Assembly (NCBI GenBank): GCA_900762355.1
Contig: CAAFGE010000013.1
Span: 1 to 63,379, forward strand
Reading direction: 5' to 3'
Source of the DNA: an uncultured Collinsella sp.
GTDB lineage: Bacteria; Actinomycetota; Coriobacteriia; Coriobacteriales; Coriobacteriaceae
DNA length: 63,379 nucleotides
Both the position numbers and the translations under genes were made by a program. This document shows, in pieces, positions 36,471 to 44,115 of this stretch. The number at the start of each line of letters is the position of its first letter. The first letter of the stretch is position 1. The notes beneath the pieces were generated by a model. It was given only the letters and a program-made list of their open reading frames with translations. It made no database searches and was not told the DNA's origin.

Positions 36471-37192
36471 AGCGAGACCGCCTTCATCAAGCGCCTGTAA
36501 TACTCTTTTAGGGACGACGCCTCATCCCTTATGACATCCATCGATTCTTTTTTCAGTAGTTCACCGTCATGGATAAACACGCAACTTGTTGCAACCGATG
36601 CCAACTCATCCAAATCATGGCTAGAGATGAGCATGGTCTTGCCATGTTCTCGATTCAATCGTCCGATAAGTGCCCATATATTCTCGATGCCCAGCGGGTC
36701 CAACCCATTTGCCGGCTCATCAAAAATAAGCAAGTCAGTGTCACCCAACAAAGCCGTAGCTATATCCAGCCGCCGTTTCATTCCCAGAGAAAAACTGCTC
36801 ACGCTCTTTTTCTCTTCGACGTCCAGTCCAACCAGACTCAAAACGCGAGGAACCTCACGGCTCTCATCGAGCCCCCATTCCGCACATCGGATTTGAAGAT
36901 TCTCAGCCGCACTGAGGGACTGGTATGCTCCGCTGGAATCTGGCACATAGCCAACATGCGCTCGCATCAGGCTCAGCTCTCTTTTTGACTTGCCTCCAAA
37001 GAGCTCCACGCTCCCCGAAGATGGCTCACAGAGGCCCAATACGATTTTAATGAGCGTGCTTTTGCCTGCCCCGTTCGCACCAACAAGGGCGCAGAGCTCA
37101 GACTGATGCACCTCGAAGGAAACGTCACGCAAAACGCGCCGTTTCCTATAGCGCTTCGACACCTTTGATAGCTTTACCGCTGATGCGTTCAT
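36467..37192 (-). CDS. ABC transporter ATP-binding protein of the Cys-rich peptide locus
   Basis: 241 residues. Walker A GANGAGKST (about 38-46), Q-loop VGYVPDSSGAY, signature FSLGMKRRLDIATALLG (about 135-151; LSGG replaced by FSLG, as in many BcrA-type exporters), Walker B LLIFDEPANGLDP and H-loop ISSHDL. This is the CcmA/BcrA class that powers ABC-2 exporters. It is 68 bases downstream of the 42-residue Cys-rich peptide, with a perfect hairpin between them. Confidence 0.93.
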   Translation of the reverse strand: MNASAVKLSKVSKRYRKRRVLRDVSFEVHQSELCALVGANGAGKSTLIKIVLGLCEPSSGSVELFGGKSKRELSLMRAHVGYVPDSSGAYQSLSAAENLQIRCAEWGLDESREVPRVLSLVGLDVEEKKSVSSFSLGMKRRLDIATALLGDTDLLIFDEPANGLDPLGIENIWALIGRLNREHGKTMLISSHDLDELASVATSCVFIHDGELLKKESMDVIRDEASSLKEYYRRLMKAVSL

Positions 37193-37222
37193 TGTCCACC
37201 CATTCTGCTAGATAACAAAACC

Positions 37223-37252
37223 GCTGTTGCCAGACTGTCGTCTGGCAACAGC
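37223..37252 (-). terminator. Hairpin between the Cys-rich peptide and its transporter (attenuator)
   Basis: GCTGTTGCCAGAC / GTCTGGCAACAGC, a perfect 13-bp stem with a four-base loop, followed on the minus strand by GGTTTTG. It could partially stop transcription so that the peptide mRNA exceeds that of the transporter. Confidence 0.8.
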
Positions 37253-37260
37253 CACAACTG

Positions 37261-37389
37261 CTAGGAATAAACACCGCAGTAGTTTTTACTGCAGTTCTTG
37301 GTGCAGACGCGTGCTCCACAGAATTTTTTGCAGTAACCGTTGCACCCACCACCGGGGTCCACATAGCTCGGCTTTACTATCCAGCTCAT
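37261..37389 (-). CDS. Small Cys-rich peptide, candidate RiPP/bacteriocin precursor
   Basis: A 42-residue reading frame with AAAGGAGG eight to nine bases before its ATG. It begins MSWIVKPSYVDPGGG, a leader-like stretch, and then has six cysteines at 16, 20, 24, 29, 33 and 38 (spacing C-x3-C-x3-C-x4-C-x3-C-x4-C) in a Lys/Asn/Gly-rich context, ending NYCGVYS. The MxxIVKP start resembles small Cys-rich peptide precursors of Clostridia (Clo7bot-like); that comparison is from memory. A sigma-70 promoter lies just upstream and an ABC exporter operon downstream. No radical SAM maturase, lanthionine synthetase or protease gene is adjacent, so it may be modified in trans, form disulfides, or be unmodified. 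Confidence 0.78.
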   Translation of the reverse strand: MSWIVKPSYVDPGGGCNGYCKKFCGARVCTKNCSKNYCGVYS

Positions 37390-37427
37390 ATCGTTCCTCC
37401 TTTCTCTTATCGAATTTACTTCTAGTT

Positions 37428-37456
37428 ATTGTTTGTCGATAACTTGAATTTGTCAA
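37428..37456 (-). promoter_or_regulatory. Sigma-70 promoter of the Cys-rich peptide operon
   Basis: On the minus strand TTGACA (37456-37451), a 17-base spacer and AACAAT (37433-37428); 38 bases before the peptide start codon. The -35 box is a perfect match and the -10 box matches four of six. Confidence 0.7.
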
Positions 37457-37463
37457 GATAATT

Positions 37464-37497
37464 TCAAAAGAAAGGACCTGCGTTAAACACGGGTCCC
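37464..37497 (-). terminator. Terminator after the XRE regulator gene
   Basis: GGACC / GGTCC stem (37474-37496) with TTTCTTTT on the minus strand, about 40 bases after the XRE stop codon and directly before the peptide promoter. It separates the two transcription units. Confidence 0.65.
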
Positions 37498-37535
37498 ATC
37501 GCACTGATATTTCGTTTTTAGCTGTTCGCTTTACG

Positions 37536-37865
37536 CTACTCGTCACTCAGATCGACGGCGAAGACTGATGTCGGAAGCGACGCCTCGCTGCCTCCGCCGT
37601 CCCGCATCTGCCTCACGACATTTTTTGCGCGCTCGACAATAAGCTCCTCGAGCTCCTCCTCGCTCACGCGCTGAATAATATCTCCCGGCTGACAATCAAG
37701 TTCATCACAGATATCGAGAAGCGTCTTTAGGCGAATAGCTTTTATCTTTCCGTTTCTTAGCTTTGAAATATTAGCCGGAGTATGCCCCGTCGCCCGAATC
37801 AGATCGGCGCTGGTCTTTCCGGTCTTAAGCAGCTGTGTCTCGAGCTCGATGATGAGATAGCTCAT
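37536..37865 (-). CDS. XRE-family (Cro/CI-type) transcriptional regulator
   Basis: 109 residues. A Cro/CI HTH (about 8-65) contains TSADLIRATGHTPANISKLRNGK and ICDELDCQPGDII, close to the HTH_26 family often paired with DUF2975 proteins. The C-terminal ~40 residues are an acidic coiled region. It starts nine bases after the stop of the upstream membrane-protein gene, so the two form an operon. It is a candidate regulator of the adjacent peptide-transporter unit. Confidence 0.88.
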   Translation of the reverse strand: MSYLIIELETQLLKTGKTSADLIRATGHTPANISKLRNGKIKAIRLKTLLDICDELDCQPGDIIQRVSEEELEELIVERAKNVVRQMRDGGGSEASLPTSVFAVDLSDE

Positions 37866-37874
37866 GTTTCCTCC

Positions 37875-38435
37875 CTACACAAGCTCATCAGACTGCTCTT
37901 GGAGCAGCGAGGCATAACTCCAGATCGCCGAGATAAATAAACAGACGACCGCGCCGATAAACGACCCCGCATCCAAGGTAACGCCTTGGCAAATCGCAAC
38001 AACGAAGGAATGAGGCACGATGTAAAGCTCCAGTCCGCCAATGGTGAGATCGACCGATTCATAGGCACCAACAAGCGAAACCGCGGCGTTAACAGCAAAG
38101 GCAAGTGCAAGAACACGGATAAGCCGCACATGCGCCTTGGTAAAGGGCGATACGCCCCGCGAGATGTTACGGCTAATTCCGCACATAACGACAAGCGAAA
38201 TACCTGCGACAAGCGCCATGCACAGTCCGCTTGGGATGACGACGCGCCCGCCGTCGAGAAGCGTCACGACACCGAAAGAATCGACAGAAGCAACGTTTGC
38301 AATCGCATACCAGATCACGTAAACAACCAACGCGACAAAAGCGACGAGCATTCCCGTAAAAACGACCGTCATGCAAAAGCCAAGCTTCCTGATACTTTCG
38401 CGCGCCTTGGCCATACGTTGAACGCTGTTGGACAT
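37875..38435 (-). CDS. DUF2975-like four-helix membrane protein
   Basis: 186 residues from the ATG at 38435; an upstream in-frame extension is possible but lacks a good ribosome site. Four membrane helices (about 15-40, 70-90, 105-130, 150-175). DUF2975 proteins are small membrane proteins that almost always precede an XRE regulator, as here. Such pairs are thought to be membrane-signal/regulator modules, though the mechanism is unknown. Confidence 0.65.
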   Translation of the reverse strand: MSNSVQRMAKARESIRKLGFCMTVVFTGMLVAFVALVVYVIWYAIANVASVDSFGVVTLLDGGRVVIPSGLCMALVAGISLVVMCGISRNISRGVSPFTKAHVRLIRVLALAFAVNAAVSLVGAYESVDLTIGGLELYIVPHSFVVAICQGVTLDAGSFIGAVVCLFISAIWSYASLLQEQSDELV

Positions 38436-38548
38436 ACACTCACCCTCATCGACCCTATCGTTATCCGAATAGTTTATCGAACAACGATATGGATTGCATG
38501 CGAAAAACCCCGCCAGTGCGCATAGCCCATTCACTAATCAGAAGGGGT

Positions 38549-38641
38549 GAGAGTGGATTTTTGGACACGTATCGAACGAGAGTGGACAATCTCCCACTTT
38601 GAGGCCGCCACCGGGCCTAAAACGGGAGATTATCCACTCTC
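38549..38641. repeat. Nested hairpin with duplicated GAGAGTGGA arm
   Basis: GAGAGTGGACAATCTCCC (38578-38595) pairs with GGGAGATTATCCACTCTC (38624-38641) with one mismatch. A second copy of the outer arm (GAGAGTGGAT) lies at 38549-38558 and could pair with the same right arm, giving two alternative hairpins. It lies upstream of the DUF2975 gene and downstream of the HPt gene. Confidence 0.8.
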
Positions 38642-38665
38642 ATAATCATCAAGGCTCGCGGTCTC

Positions 38666-39022
38666 TTACTCAGCCGCCTCGCGCAAGGCCGACATCGTAG
38701 CCGCATATTGCTGCTGCAACGCATGCATTCCCTCGCGAGCGCCGTCAACGGCATCGGCACCGCGCAGCGCTTCGGTCACCACGACCGCCGGCTCGTACAG
38801 ATTATCGAATCCCAGGTTCTGGCTCACGCCCTTGAGCGTGTGCGCTGCCATAAACGCTTCCTTGGCATCTCCCGCCGCCATGGCGGCCTCCAGCTTGTCC
38901 ATACTCTCGTCATCCAAAAACTTGAGGGCAAAGCGGGCAAGCATTTCCCCGCCCATCAGCCGAGCACACGCGTCATCATAATTAGCGCCGATCTTCTCAT
39001 ACGCCTCACGCATGGAAATCAT
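38666..39022 (-). CDS. Histidine phosphotransfer (HPt) domain protein
   Basis: 118 residues forming a single HPt four-helix bundle; the phosphorylatable His is near residue 61 in the AHTLKGVSQNLG motif. It lies 24 bases downstream of the GGDEF-REC-HD-GYP regulator gene on the same strand. A free HPt with a receiver-containing partner suggests a multistep phosphorelay. No hybrid histidine kinase is present in the window. Ribosome site AAGGAG. Confidence 0.88.
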   Translation of the reverse strand: MISMREAYEKIGANYDDACARLMGGEMLARFALKFLDDESMDKLEAAMAAGDAKEAFMAAHTLKGVSQNLGFDNLYEPAVVVTEALRGADAVDGAREGMHALQQQYAATMSALREAAE

Positions 39023-39046
39023 GGATTAAAAACTCCTTTGGTCAAA

Positions 39047-40927
39047 CTAAATCGTAGGAAACGCGACGACATCGGCGGGGCGTGCCAACGTCTCGGCAAT
39101 TTGGTCTTGCACCTCGAGCAGGCAATCGAGCAGCAGCGGGTTAAAGGTACCGCACTTACCGTCCAGGATCATCTGGATCGCCTCCTCGTGCGGGATGGCG
39201 TCCTTGTACACGCGCACGCTCGTCAGGGCATCGTACACGTCGGCCACCGAAACCACCTGCGCGGCGATGGGAATTTCGTCGCCCTTAAGGCCATCGGGAT
39301 AACCCTTGCCGTCCCAGCGCTCGTGATGCCAACGCGCAATCTGGTACGCATATTCCATAAGCGCATTGCCGGCGTGATGGCTGCCCAGCTCGAGCAGCAT
39401 GTTGGCGCCAATCGTGGTATGCGTCTTCATAATCTCGAATTCCTCGGGCGTGAGGCGCCCGGGCTTGTTGAGGATCGCATCGTCAATCGACATCTTGCCG
39501 ATATCGTGCAGCGCCGAAGCCAGGGCGATCGTGGAGCGTTCCTCATTGTCGAGGAAGATCGTGCCGCTACGCTGGACCAGATAGCCAAGCAGCAGCTCGG
39601 TCAGCTTTTCGATGTTCGTAACGTGCCTACCGCTCTCGCCGTTGCGAAGCTCCATGACGCCGGCCATGATGTCGATGAGCATGCGACTGTTCTTGACGCG
39701 CTCGTTGTACTGTTGGGACAGCAGGTTCGTCAGGCGGCGCTGTTTGGCGTACAGGCGGATGGTGTTGCTTACGCGGCGGCGCACGACACGGGAGTCAAAC
39801 GGGCGGTTGATATAGTCCGAGGCGCCCAGCTCGTACGCGCGCAGAACCGTATCATCGGAATCTTCGCTCGAAATCATGATGACAGGCAGATTAACGATAC
39901 CCGATCGGCGCGACAGATCGGCCAGCACCTCAAAGCCGCTTATGCCCGGCATCACAATGTCCAACAGCACGAGCGACAACTCATCGCCATAGCGGTCGAC
40001 CATGTCGAGCGCCGCACGACCGTTATCGGCCTCGAGGATGCAATGCTCGTCCTTGAGCATCTCGCTGAGAATGGCTCGGTTCATCTCGGAGTCATCGGCG
40101 ATAAGCACCAAAGGCTTTTCGCTTTGGAAGGCCTCGATGGAATCGGCATCGGTCACGACCGTACCGGCTTTTGCCTTAGCGCGGCTCAGTAACTGAGCAG
40201 CGCGGCCAACGCCCTCATCGACCGTCTCGCCATGAATGCGAACGCCACCAACACATGCCGTCAAGCTCACGTACTCATGGCCCGGAATAATCGTGGAATG
40301 AACGGCATCGGACACCTGATGCAGGCGACGGGTGAAGTCATCGGAGGGAATATTGGGCATGACAACCACAAACTTGTCGCAGCCATAGCGCACAAGCTCG
40401 TCAGTCGAACGAATTCCGCTGCGTATGGCTGTCGCCACAGCACCGAGCGCAAGGTCGCCGGCATGACGGCCACACGTATCGTTGAAGGCCCTAAAATCAT
40501 CAACGTCGATCATCGCAACGCCGGCATTCATGCGGGCGCTGCGAAGCTTTTCCTCGTAATATCGGCGATTGCGCACGCTCGTCAGCACGTCGGTGTAGAC
40601 AAGGTCCTCTTCCGCGGCCTCTTGCTCATCAATCGGACGCACCATCAGCAAGACGTGAGGCTCGCCCTCGACCTTCAGAGGGCGTAGACGGGCGCGGTAC
40701 TCAGTGCCATCATTGAGCAGTTGCTCCGACACCTCATCGGAGTCTGCCAAAGCCTCAAGACTCGACTGACGCAGACAAGGGCAGCGATCGCCGGCGAGCA
40801 AGCAGTTAGGCTCGCTCTTAATCTGATCGGCCGACAGCAAACGCACCACGGGGTAGGTCTTCGCGACGCGGGCGACCTCAGCGGCAGCCTCCTCGTCGGT
40901 TAGATTGACCTCGTGATTATTGAGCAT
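39047..40927 (-). CDS. Degenerate-GGDEF / receiver / HD-GYP regulatory protein
   Basis: 626 residues. Order: N-terminal sensor-like region (1-105) with CLLAGDRCPCL; GGDEF-like domain (about 110-260) whose active-site motif is YGCDKF (181-186), so cyclase activity is unlikely; receiver domain (about 272-390) with phosphoacceptor Asp323 (LLDIVMPG) but Arg375 instead of the conserved Lys (INRPF); HD-GYP domain (about 405-600) with HD at 474-475 and GYP at 542-544. The HD-GYP motifs look intact, so it may hydrolyse cyclic di-nucleotides. It is encoded directly before the HPt gene, a likely phosphorelay partner. Confidence 0.9.
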   Translation of the reverse strand: MLNNHEVNLTDEEAAAEVARVAKTYPVVRLLSADQIKSEPNCLLAGDRCPCLRQSSLEALADSDEVSEQLLNDGTEYRARLRPLKVEGEPHVLLMVRPIDEQEAAEEDLVYTDVLTSVRNRRYYEEKLRSARMNAGVAMIDVDDFRAFNDTCGRHAGDLALGAVATAIRSGIRSTDELVRYGCDKFVVVMPNIPSDDFTRRLHQVSDAVHSTIIPGHEYVSLTACVGGVRIHGETVDEGVGRAAQLLSRAKAKAGTVVTDADSIEAFQSEKPLVLIADDSEMNRAILSEMLKDEHCILEADNGRAALDMVDRYGDELSLVLLDIVMPGISGFEVLADLSRRSGIVNLPVIMISSEDSDDTVLRAYELGASDYINRPFDSRVVRRRVSNTIRLYAKQRRLTNLLSQQYNERVKNSRMLIDIMAGVMELRNGESGRHVTNIEKLTELLLGYLVQRSGTIFLDNEERSTIALASALHDIGKMSIDDAILNKPGRLTPEEFEIMKTHTTIGANMLLELGSHHAGNALMEYAYQIARWHHERWDGKGYPDGLKGDEIPIAAQVVSVADVYDALTSVRVYKDAIPHEEAIQMILDGKCGTFNPLLLDCLLEVQDQIAETLARPADVVAFPTI

Positions 40928-41138
40928 ATGGGGCCCTTTCGATAGTTTCGCATGGTAGCGGTGGGTTCCAAATGCTACAAGGGTAACACCTTGTCGATGC
41001 AGGTAAGTACGTGAATGCTGTTACATTTTTATGAGTTGGCAGACGGCGCGATTGAAGCCGCAGGCGTGAGGTTTTGAACACATTTGTTAGCACGGCCGAA
41101 ACGTCTGCGGGTGAAGCCCGCTTTGGCTATTGCGGCTG

Positions 41139-41936
41139 CTAGAGCCCCAGGATGCCACGGACAGCCCGGGCAGCCGCTGCCGGTCGATCGCGTAGGCCGT
41201 TGTGCGCGCCGGGAACCATTACGAGTGGACAGTCCAAAAGCTCAGCCGCCACCCTCGTGCCCGCCTCGCGGGGTGTACCGACCGAAAGCTCGCCCAGAAG
41301 CACAGCCGACACCGCCTTTGACGCGCGGGCACGCTCCCAGTCGGGAGCATATGTCATATTTGTTCCGTATTCATTGGCCATAAAGCAACGACCATTGCGC
41401 AGGGCATGCTTGGCTTCCGCTTCGGTCGTCCCAGGAGCCTCGGGGTCCAAGTCGCCGAGAGCTCCCAAGAAAAGCCGAAGCGCCCTTGAAACCTTTCCAA
41501 CCGCAATCATATCGAGCAAAATCGGAGCTGCACCCATGCCGACGCCTTCGGCCGACACAGCCGGCTCATGCAGAATCGCACGGGCGACGAGATGGGGTTC
41601 GCTGCGAAGAAGCTCCAGCGCCACCAACGTACCGGCGCTGTGCGCAAGCACATTTGTCGGAGCGCCAACGTGTTCGATCACGGCCTGCAGGTCGGCGGCC
41701 TGAGCGGCAAGATCATAGCTGCCGTCTGCCGCTTCGCTGCTGCCGCCACAGCCGCGGCGGTCGTAGGCAATTACGCGGTAGTTGCGGCTGAGCTCACAAG
41801 CGATGCCATCGAAAAACGTGCCGTCGACACAAGCGCCGTGCACGCACACCACGGCAGGAGTATCAGGCGACACATCCGAGCCGGCATATTCGCGACAGGC
41901 AATCGTGGTGCCCGCATTCTCGACTGTAAAATCCAT
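41139..41936 (-). CDS. Alpha/beta-fold hydrolase
   Basis: 265 residues. An oxyanion-region HG motif at 33-34 (VCVHGACVDG), the DRRGCGGSS strand-4 motif (about 59-67) and a nucleophile elbow AHSAGT with Ser100 define an alpha/beta hydrolase. The catalytic His is probably in PGAHNGLRDRP near the C-terminus. It is the common esterase/lactonase type; the substrate is unknown. Upstream GGGGGC provides only a modest ribosome site. Neighbours do not indicate a pathway. Confidence 0.88.
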   Translation of the reverse strand: MDFTVENAGTTIACREYAGSDVSPDTPAVVCVHGACVDGTFFDGIACELSRNYRVIAYDRRGCGGSSEAADGSYDLAAQAADLQAVIEHVGAPTNVLAHSAGTLVALELLRSEPHLVARAILHEPAVSAEGVGMGAAPILLDMIAVGKVSRALRLFLGALGDLDPEAPGTTEAEAKHALRNGRCFMANEYGTNMTYAPDWERARASKAVSAVLLGELSVGTPREAGTRVAAELLDCPLVMVPGAHNGLRDRPAAAARAVRGILGL

Positions 41937-42161
41937 GTTGTGCCCCCGCCATCAATGCCCATCCAGTTGCACGTCAGTACGGTTGGATGGACCCGCATTG
42001 CCTTACGCCTTGTTAACAGATTAACTGTACCCGACCCGAGCCTTTTCATGGCACGACATAATGAGCGACGTTAAAAAACGAAACTTGTAAAGCAAGAGCC
42101 CGCACCTTGCTTTGGAGCCGATGCTATGCTTAGGCACAATTGTCTTGAGGAGCATATGCCT

Positions 42162-42938
42162 ATGTCTACGTTTTTGAATGCCAGCCCCATCTTTGGGCCC
42201 GTTCGCAGCCGTCGCCTTGGTCTCTCGCTCGGCGTCAATATGATGCCGGCCAGCGGCAAAATCTGCACGTTCGACTGCATTTATTGCGAAAACGGCCTCA
42301 ACGCCGAGCGCCCCTGCCACGAGCCGTACAACACAGCTACCGTGGTACTCGACGCGCTCGAGGCAAAGCTGCGCGAGATGGCAGCCGAGGGCGAGCTCCC
42401 CGATGTAATCACGTTTGCCGGCAACGGCGAGCCCACCGCCGCATCGGAGTTTCCGCAGGCCATCGCTGGTGCCGTCGCGCTTCGCGACCAGCTGGCCCCA
42501 AACACCAAGATTGCCGTGCTTTCCAACGGCACGCGCGCCGACCGTCCCCAGGTGCACGATGCGCTCATGATGGTCGACGACAACATCCTCAAGCTCGATA
42601 TGGTCGACTCAGCGTTTATCCAGCTGCTCGACCAGCCCGTTGGCCCCTACGACGTCGAGCACCAGATCGAGACGTTCGCAAGCTTTGACGGTCACGTTAT
42701 TATCCAGACGATCTTTTTGACCGGCGTGTACCGGGGCAAGTCTATCGATAACACCGGCGAGGAGTACGTCGGCCCCTGGCTTGCAGCGCTTGAGCGCATT
42801 CGCCCACAAGAAGCAACCATCTACACGGTAGCGCGCGAGACACCGGTCGCCGGCCTTGCCAAAGCGGCGCCCGAGGTGCTCGACAAGATTGCCGCGCGCG
42901 TGCGCGCCCTCGGCATCCCCTGCCAGGTGAGCTACTAG
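42162..42938 (+). CDS. Radical SAM protein (COG0731/TYW1-like)
   Basis: About 258 residues from the ATG at 42162 (GAGGAG nine bases upstream); an ATG six bases earlier is also possible. The radical SAM cluster motif is CTFDCIYCENG (CxxxCxxC) preceded by FGPVRSRRLGLSLGVN, a hallmark of COG0731 wyosine-type Fe-S oxidoreductases. FAGNGEPTAASEF follows as the SAM-binding region. There is no C-terminal SPASM Cys cluster, so it is not a typical peptide maturase. Function in bacteria is unknown. Confidence 0.85.
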   Translation: MSTFLNASPIFGPVRSRRLGLSLGVNMMPASGKICTFDCIYCENGLNAERPCHEPYNTATVVLDALEAKLREMAAEGELPDVITFAGNGEPTAASEFPQAIAGAVALRDQLAPNTKIAVLSNGTRADRPQVHDALMMVDDNILKLDMVDSAFIQLLDQPVGPYDVEHQIETFASFDGHVIIQTIFLTGVYRGKSIDNTGEEYVGPWLAALERIRPQEATIYTVARETPVAGLAKAAPEVLDKIAARVRALGIPCQVSY

Positions 42939-42979
42939 CAAAACCACGCAGCAGCTCGTGCCCGCCATCCCGCCCCATC

Positions 42980-43046
42980 AGTTGCGGTGATATAGTTCCT
43001 GTTTATGCTGATAAACCGCTTAAATCGGAACTATATCACCGCAACT
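42980..43046. repeat. Dispersed hairpin, AGTTGCGGTGA family (copy 1)
   Basis: AGTTGCGGTGATATAGTTCC and its exact complement form a 20-bp perfect stem around a 27-base loop. Further copies are at 61819-61886 and 63039-63109. Confidence 0.85.
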
Positions 43047-43098
43047 TTTATGGACGCGTGGGTGGGCTATACTAGCTGCGAATGAAAGGAAGTTAGCC

Positions 43099-43986
43099 AT
43101 GTTTGACAAAGGACCCGTTCCTGGCCGCAACGACGCTTGCTGGTGCGGCAGCGGCAAAAAATATAAGAAATGCCATAGCGCCTTCGACGAGCGCCTCGAG
43201 CGCTTGTGGGAAGAGGGCTGGGAGGTTCTGCCCCGCACGCTCTACAAGACGCCCGCCGATATCGAGGGCATCAAGCGCTCGGCCGCCATCAACGTAGGCG
43301 TGCTCGATTACGTAGGCGAGCACATCGCCGCGGGCATGACCACCAACCAGATCGACCAGATGATCTACGACTACACCGTCGAGCACGGTGGCACGCCGGC
43401 CGACCTCAACTACGAGGGCTACCCCAAGAGTGTATGCACCTCGATCAACGACGTGGTCTGCCACGGCATCCCCTGCGATACGGACGTGCTGCACGAGGGC
43501 GACATCATCAACGTGGACTGCTCCACGATCTTAGACGGCTACTTTAGCGACTCGAGCCGCATGTTCTGCATCGGCGAGGTCTCGGCCGAGCGCCAACGCC
43601 TGGTCGACGTCACTCGCGCCAGCGTGGAGGCGGGTCTGGCTGCCGTCAAACCATGGCTGCCGCTGTCCGTGATGGCCGAGGCCGTGCAAAAGACGGTCGA
43701 GGACGCCGGTTTTAGCGTGGTGCGCGAGTACGGCGGACACGGCATTGGCAAGGAGTTCCACGAGGACCCGTTTGTGGGCTTTACCACCGAGGCGCCCGAT
43801 GTTGACACCATCATGGCCCCGGGCATGGTCTTTACCATCGAGCCCATGGTCAACGCCGGAGCGCCCGACATCAAGATTAGCAAGGGTGACGGTTGGTGCG
43901 TGCGCACCAAGGACGGCAGTGATTCGGCCCAGTGCGAGGTACAGCTCGTGGTGACCGAGGATGGTTACGAGCTGCTGAGCTGGTAG
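43099..43986 (+). CDS. map: Methionine aminopeptidase with SEC-C metal-binding motif
   Basis: 295 residues. The first ~30 residues are a SEC-C zinc motif (GRNDACWCGSGKKYKKCH), as found in SecA tails and in a subset of bacterial methionine aminopeptidases. The M24 peptidase domain follows with metal ligands in VDCSTILDGYFSDSSRMF, the GHGIGKEFHEDP His motif, and the IEPM and CEVQLVV Glu motifs. It removes the initiator Met from nascent proteins. The ribosome site AAAGGAAG and a terminator define a single-gene unit. Confidence 0.95.
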   Translation: MFDKGPVPGRNDACWCGSGKKYKKCHSAFDERLERLWEEGWEVLPRTLYKTPADIEGIKRSAAINVGVLDYVGEHIAAGMTTNQIDQMIYDYTVEHGGTPADLNYEGYPKSVCTSINDVVCHGIPCDTDVLHEGDIINVDCSTILDGYFSDSSRMFCIGEVSAERQRLVDVTRASVEAGLAAVKPWLPLSVMAEAVQKTVEDAGFSVVREYGGHGIGKEFHEDPFVGFTTEAPDVDTIMAPGMVFTIEPMVNAGAPDIKISKGDGWCVRTKDGSDSAQCEVQLVVTEDGYELLSW

Positions 43987-43995
43987 CTGTGGATG

Positions 43996-44038
43996 CGCCG
44001 GATGCTGACGGGCACGCTCGTCTTGCATCCGGCGTTTT
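43996..44038 (+). terminator. Terminator after map
   Basis: CGCCGGATGC / GCATCCGGCG stem with TTTTATTT, ten bases after the stop codon. Confidence 0.85.
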
Positions 44039-44060
44039 ATTTGAACGTTTTGCCTGATAC

Positions 44061-44097
44061 AACCTGCCAAAACAAACCTGTCCCTTTTTGGCGGGTT
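44061..44097. repeat. GGGACAGG-loop hairpin (copy 6)
   Basis: AACCTGCC...GGCGGGTT arms with loop AAAACAAACCTGTCCCTTTTT on the plus strand. It lies directly upstream of the ribosome site of the 2-hydroxyacid dehydrogenase gene, unlike the stop-abutting copies. Confidence 0.6.
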
Positions 44098-44115
44098 GGG
44101 CGGAGAGGACTGCTT

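Noticed and set aside
37261..37389. Assignment of the Cys-rich peptide to the SCIFF family
   Set aside because: It has six cysteines in about 45 residues, but the conserved SCIFF C-terminal sequence and the adjacent radical SAM/SPASM maturase are absent.
41107..41121. GCGGG-TGAAG-CCCGC hairpin as a terminator of the alpha/beta hydrolase gene
   Set aside because: The stem is only five base pairs and the T run lies on the wrong strand for the minus-strand gene.
42162..42938. The radical SAM protein as maturase of the Cys-rich peptide
   Set aside because: It lies about 5 kb away on the other strand, belongs to the COG0731 type and lacks a SPASM Cys cluster and a peptide-recognition domain.
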